From Gambelia wislizenii (taxonomy: Eukaryota; Chordata; Lepidosauria; Squamata; Crotaphytidae), in contig JAUMIR010000001.1 of the NCBI GenBank assembly GCA_030847615.1, positions 288,257,187-288,321,186 of the forward strand: 64,000 bases of DNA, written 5' to 3'. The notes under the pieces were generated by a model, which saw only the letters and a program-made list of their open reading frames with translations, was not told the DNA's origin and searched no databases. A program made the translations under genes and the position numbers. Within the stretch, counting starts at the first letter, position 1. Every line of letters starts with the position of its first letter. This document shows positions 58,808-64,000 of this stretch, one piece after another.

Positions 58808-60690
58808 ACCTTTTACATAGGGCATGGAACCCCTTTTCAGTAGTGTTAAAATTGTGAAAGGGTACTGGAAGGAAGAAAAAAACACATGACCACCTTGCAT
58901 CTAAAGAGCCAGGTGTAGGCTTGAAGGAATAGTGCATCAGACAAGAGCTGTTGATCTGAAAAGCCACGATTGCAGAAGGCATCTGTTGATGCTCCGTTCC
59001 TTTCAGGCCAGAAAACACATTCTCACCATGGAGCAAGGAGCCAAGTGGGTTGAATTTTAGATGGACATGAACCCTGTGTGTTGATTCCATTCTGCTGTTC
59101 TTGAGATTTAGTTGCTGTCAAGTGCCTGAAGTGGTGCTTTATTTTTTTTTATTGTTTGTTTGTTTGTTTGCCTCACAATTACAATGGTGGCATGTGCTAA
59201 TATAAAGAGCTTTAACTTCAAAATGTTGTGGGACTAAAGAAATGAATGGTTGTGTTGCGACAGAGAGCTAGGGTTTTTTTTCCATTTGTTTTTATTTTTA
59301 TTTTGACTAGTCTAAGAGCAACAGTATTCCTCAATCCTGTCTGTTCTAAAATATTAAACTAAGAACAGGTAAAACAGGGTAATGGTAATCTGAACCTTAA
59401 TTTCTGCAATTCATTTTTTTAATGTTCTGTCTGCAAAAAAAAAAAAAGAGAGAGAGAAAAACTCAGGAAAGTGATTGTGATTTGTACAGTACCTCAAAGG
59501 AATGTGTTGAAAGCACTATGTACTGCTGAGAGTTAATAGGCTAGGCTTCAATGTTACTTTATATTAAATATGTATGTTTACCTCAAAAGTTGGAAAAAAT
59601 TACAAGGAAAAATACTTTGAATGTATCCAGGAGCAAGCTTAAGTGTGCTATAAATTAATCTTTAATCCTTTTAAAATAGAAACAGCGGGAGTATCCTGGT
59701 GTTTAAAAGTAAGAATTCTTTTAAAAATAAAAACAATATTGGGGATCAAAACAGAGCAAGAGTATTTTCATGGCAATAGTGTGTGAAAGTCCTTAGTCCT
59801 TGACAATTTTGTGACAAGTTGGTAGTGAACAGACAGTAAGAAAGCCACCCTGTTGAATTATGTAATCATCTGGGACAGTCAAAGGCAACATCTAGTTAGG
59901 ACTCTGAGAAGCAAATTACCTTAGACTACAACAGCTTTTATTTCTTGGTTAGAGTTGTGGTGTCTTGATTATTTCATTGAGTCAGTAGAACAAAATCATT
60001 CTAGGTCACTGAGATTGCTTATGGGTTGCAAAGCTGTTTGTAGCAATGCAGTAGATAGTGACCAAACAAAAAAGCAAGACAAAATTGAACCCTCAAATTG
60101 CATTTCTCTTTCTCACCATTCATTTTTGACACACAAATGAAATGTTGTTTGCTTGTTTTTTATGTGTGCATTGCCTCTTCTGTTTTTCAGACGTAAACAT
60201 GTTCATTAGAAATGTTACAGGCTATGTCTACCATTTTACTCCTATCTCATTTTTTTTTATCAGAAAGAAAGGAATATGACATCAGATTACATCAAGGATG
60301 CCAATTTGTATAATGACTAAGTAGTGTACATTTCCTCAAAAGTCAGTTGCACTGTTTTCAGTGAGCTTACTCCCAAGTAAATATGTTTAGGGTTGTAGTC
60401 AAAGACAACATGGAAGGGGAGGGTGGGGCAGTTTCCTCATTAAGTGAATCCATTTGCTTCTTGCCAAGCCAGGGCAAATGCTGTTGAAACTTCCCTCTGG
60501 AAAAGTGAGCTGGCTAGCATGTGGCATTCTGTGTTCATTTTATGCCCCCATTCCACATTGTCTTCCTTTTTATTCTTTAATGTTTTTATAAGCAATTCTT
60601 TTCATGACAGCTGATTGATGTTGGTAATGTCTCTGCACACTGTAGCAATCTGAGTTTTTGCAGCCACATGAGCAGAATGGTTTGTGTCTG

Positions 60691-60725
60691 TATGTGTGTG
60701 TGTGTGTGTGTATACACACATACAC
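60691..60725 (+). repeat. (GT)n-(CA)n microsatellite
   Basis: GT repeats followed by ATACACACATACAC, giving a partly self-complementary tract. Confidence 0.93.
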
Positions 60726-63387
60726 TTTAAAGCAGCAGTAGCAGAACATTTGCAAAGCCCTGGCATTTCATGTTATTTTTAAGTAACGTCCCTTCAAATA
60801 CATGAAATAAATGCACTGAAAAGCCCTAACGAGGAAAAGACCAATCAGTTCCCCGATTGTTTTGTGTCTTTAAAGGTATTGTCCAGTTATCACACTTGAC
60901 ATTTAGTCATCTACAACATTAGGGACAGGGAAGCGAACAGTGAGTAGGCAGATGGCATTTTATTTATGGCTATTCCTTCCCCTTTAATTCCTTAAAATAC
61001 CTTTGAATCTCCAAGCAAACAAACCAAAATGTACATTCTACCTACGGTAGTTCTTTTTTTCTTCACTCTAAACTTAACTGATTTTTTTAAAAAATCAGAA
61101 GGTCTATTAAAAAACAAAACAGTGCCTTCCACTGAGGATATAGTAAAAAATTAGTCTTAATAGGTACTGTCCTTTTTGAAGTATGCCTTCCTTTCTCCCA
61201 TCTGTCCCCTTACATCTTTCTTCCCTGATCTTTTCCTTTCTGTTTGGGAAATTCAAGTATCCCCTTTGCTATAGAGTCACATTGATCTCCCCAGTCAGGT
61301 TTCTTGATGCAGACTGCTGATCAATCTTCTTTCTTTGAGATAACTGTGTTTTGTGTTTATTATCATGCTGTGCTTATTTAAAAGATTCAAACATGTTCTT
61401 GAAAACAAACTTTTATATTTACATCCTTTTAAATCAATATTACTAAGCAGTTTTGAGTAAACAAAACACAATACACAACAGCATACAAAATAATGTTTTT
61501 TAGCCCCTTAGCCTGTGTTCTAATTAAAACATGTTCTAATTTAAATGGTTTGCAAGCACTCATTTTGACTCTACTTCACCTTACGTATTTTGGAAAAGGA
61601 GCTGAATGTTCCAATGAGGTTTAAGTATAAAAGATTAGATAATGCAACTTGGGGGGGGGGGGAATCAAAGAGTTTATTTTTTAAAAAAAATACAATTTTA
61701 TGTTGCTCATAATTGTTGAAAGCACCAAGAGATTAGGTTTTCATCCCAAGTATTAGCCAGCTGCAGCTAGTGTGGAGCTATAATGCTTTACCTAACATGA
61801 GAAGAAGAGTTCTGTTCTTCTACAGGCAGGAAGCAAGCTATAACATTCTATCAACTTTCTGCCTATGGAAGTTCCCTGTTAAATGGAATCATTCAGTTTT
61901 ATCCAGTGAGCTCAGACACCATTTTCTCATTTTTAACTAACTATCCCTATGCTGGGTAGGAAGCCACTGCTTTCACACTTCATATGTGAATAAGGCCATT
62001 CTTTTCTTATGCTGCTACACTCTCTTCCATGTGGAATTGCTACCCTATATGTCTCATTACAAAAGAAATGGGTCCTGTGACTTAAACTTCCAGGATATTT
62101 GGGTATGCCATATATAGGAAGACTGCCTTTTGTGAGGGCATCAATATGGCCAACATACAGTAATGTTCTGAGGATTTAAAATGGCTACAGTAACAAGGTG
62201 TCTGTTATCTCTTCAGTTGGTCAAGACTGCATCTACAATGTGTAAAAACAAAAACGTTCAGATAGCTTGCCAGATTCCATATTAAACAGATATCCTGTGC
62301 CTTTAGTAGAAGGGAGAATGGTACAGTTACAGTTGCAGCTTTTCTCCCACCATTATATCTCTAGTTGAACCTCCACCTACCAAACTTTCCCTTCTGTTCA
62401 ACTGGCAATTAATTGAAGGCATCAAATTCCAGGTTCATAGCTTTTTAGGAAAGTATTTGAATAGTTAGGGGGTAAATAGCTATTTCACTCATATATGTAG
62501 AGGGGGGGCTACAAAATGGTGCTTATGCTTGTGTGGGCCATTCCAATTTTGCACTAGATGAGGTTCCTTTTTTTTGTAATTACCATAACAAGTTCAACAA
62601 CAGTAAAAGCAGCCAAATCAAAGATGCAGGATAATGACCTTTATATGAGTTTGTGCAGAAATACTCTATTTCTGGCATGTCTCTCTATTTCTGCCCAAAA
62701 TATTTAGACCATTGGGGATAGTAGTGAAAAGTTTGCTGACTAAGCTGATCAATGGAATGTGAAGGCAGTTTGAGGCTATTTACTTTTGCACAAAATATTT
62801 CTCTATTAGTCAATTTATATTCTATTCAAATGCAGATAGATGGGTAAAATGGTTTTTCTTGTGCATTTCAAACCCATCAAGGAGAAAATAAAACCTCCCA
62901 GTAAAACACATAGGCAAAGCACCATCTGGGAAAGCTAGCTCATCTGTCCAGGGGCTATGCTCTGTAAAATAGTACAAGGTCATTTTATATAGGCTGGCAT
63001 AATACTTTGCTAGGCAATTTTCAAAAGGAGATAATCTAGTGTAAAAACCCCAATTAATTCCAACAGATGTTGGTAGATGGTAATGTGTTTACATGTCAAA
63101 AGCAGCAAACAAAGGTTTCTATTGCCTGAAAATGTGTGTAACTTTGATTAGATAAGTATAACTGTGTATGTTTCATTCTAATCAACACAGGCCCTATTAT
63201 GTGGAACTGAGAGGCTTTTTTGTTTTAAAACAAGTGAGATCTCAAAAACAACATGCTGAGGTTGACTTTAAATTTTGCTTGTACCAACGTTATTGTAGTG
63301 CAAGTCCATCAGTTCAAAGGAATTATACATCGCATATCCATTTGGGAAATTATCTCAATTTTAAGTATCTAAGGCAGAGGAGAGAAT

Positions 63388-63477
63388 CCAGATGTTGTTG
63401 AACAGCAGTTTGCAACAGCACTGGTTAGCATAGCCAACAGTGAAGAATGCTGGGAGTTCTGGTTCAACAACATCTGG
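63388..63477. mobile_element. hAT-like palindromic MITE fragment
   Basis: Arms CCAGATGTTGTTGAAC (63388-63403) and GTTCAACAACATCTGG (63462-63477) are perfectly complementary over 16 bases. The middle has AGCATAGCCAACAGTGAAGA and TGCTGGGAGTTC, typical of the reptile palindromic hAT MITEs. Confidence 0.6.
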
Positions 63478-64000
63478 AAGATCACATAATTCTCACCCTT
63501 GCAGTAAGATCTAGTCTATGTATGTCAGCCTTCTTCACTGAATAGGCCATGGCCTACTAGCACAAGTTCCATTGACATAAATGTGAGTTGCCCATGAGTG
63601 CTCTCACACCTCTTCCATTCATTTCAGTGGAATGTGTGTGGTTAAAACACCTGCTCGAGTGTGTGCCAGACAGATATGAAGATCAACATGTGTTCCTTTT
63701 TCACCTTGTATGTGTGCATGTGTTTATACAATATTTATGTGTACATATGTAACCTGAACTACTTTTTTCCCCTTTTTCAAATGGAATGTTGAAAGCTTTC
63801 TTTTCCTTAATTATTTGCAATTTATATACAAAGCACATTAATAAACACAGAGCTAGTAATATTCCTGGGCTCAAAGAAACAGCTGTACTGGGGATTAGTC
63901 AATACATGAACTGTCTCCCACTCTGCAAAGACCTTTGGTTGACATTCGATTTTGAACCTGCCAGATACATTTTTGTGAACCAGGGATACTGCATCTTTAA

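Larger units (their letters stand above)
58735..64000 (+). other. FIGN: FIGN 3' UTR and downstream sequence
   Basis: AT-rich sequence without coding frames. Poly-A signal candidates AATAAA lie at 59726-59731, 60806-60811, 62887-62892 and 63840-63845. None has a decisive downstream GU-rich context by eye, so the true 3' end is not set. Fidgetin mRNAs are known to have long 3' UTRs, so the transcript may cover most of this region. Contains (CA)n at 58772-58807 and (GT)n at 60691-60725, a T-rich block near 59141, a run of 12 G near 61651, and a palindromic MITE at 63388-63477. Confidence 0.65.

Noticed and set aside
1..64000. CRISPR arrays, bacterial operons, phage or defence systems
   Set aside because: No spaced direct repeats of that type, and the window has vertebrate repeats, introns and splice signals throughout.

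Overview
The window comes from a vertebrate genome, most likely a squamate reptile (lizard or snake). It has one confident cellular coding exon, the large last exon of fidgetin (FIGN) at 56486-58734 on the plus strand. The other recognisable coding content is decayed transposon. The squamate reading rests on the repeat mix: a 5S-rRNA-headed SINE, a BovB/RTE LINE, CR1 and L2 LINE 3' ends, DIRS tyrosine-recombinase retrotransposons, Tigger-type MITEs and a Penelope-like fragment. The species cannot be named from this sequence alone.

Layout. 1-5350 is the 3' part of a plus-strand DIRS retrotransposon (copy A), ending in an internal complementary region and a terminal inverted repeat. 5351-17640 is AT-rich non-coding DNA with a MER2-like MITE, a CR1 3' end, L2 fragments and a Tigger3-like MITE. 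17640-20750 is a degraded and rearranged BovB LINE. It is split by a 606-bp CpG-rich, promoter-like MITE at 18477-19082. 20750-26540 is mostly unique DNA with a SINE and an L2 tail. 26541-32485 is a second, minus-strand DIRS element (copy B) with both inverted repeats and an internal complementary region visible. 32486-56485 is largely unique AT-rich DNA with scattered SINEs and MITEs. Two nested insertions there give clean junctions: a Penelope-like fragment inside a MER2-like MITE, and a Harbinger-like MITE inside a 5S SINE. 56486-58734 is the FIGN exon, followed by about 5.3 kb of probable 3' UTR and downstream sequence.

Because the FIGN exon opens with a clear branch point, pyrimidine tract and acceptor AG, and is in frame from its first bases, the sequence to its left is best read as FIGN's last intron. 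This is inference: I did not find the short upstream coding exon that would supply the first residues. Several stretches (about 13.96-14.24, 21.53-22.18, 38.40-39.60 and 54.79-55.01 kb) have no repeat signature and are rich in homeodomain-type TAAT cores. They are candidate conserved regulatory elements of the FIGN locus.

The genes do not form an operon or pathway. The unusual content is in the mobile DNA: textbook DIRS circular-junction architecture, a CpG-rich MITE carrying YY1, GC-box, CCAAT and splice-donor-like signals, a Penelope fragment with a decayed hammerhead-ribozyme-like fold, and a BovB copy with its C-terminal coding block out of order.
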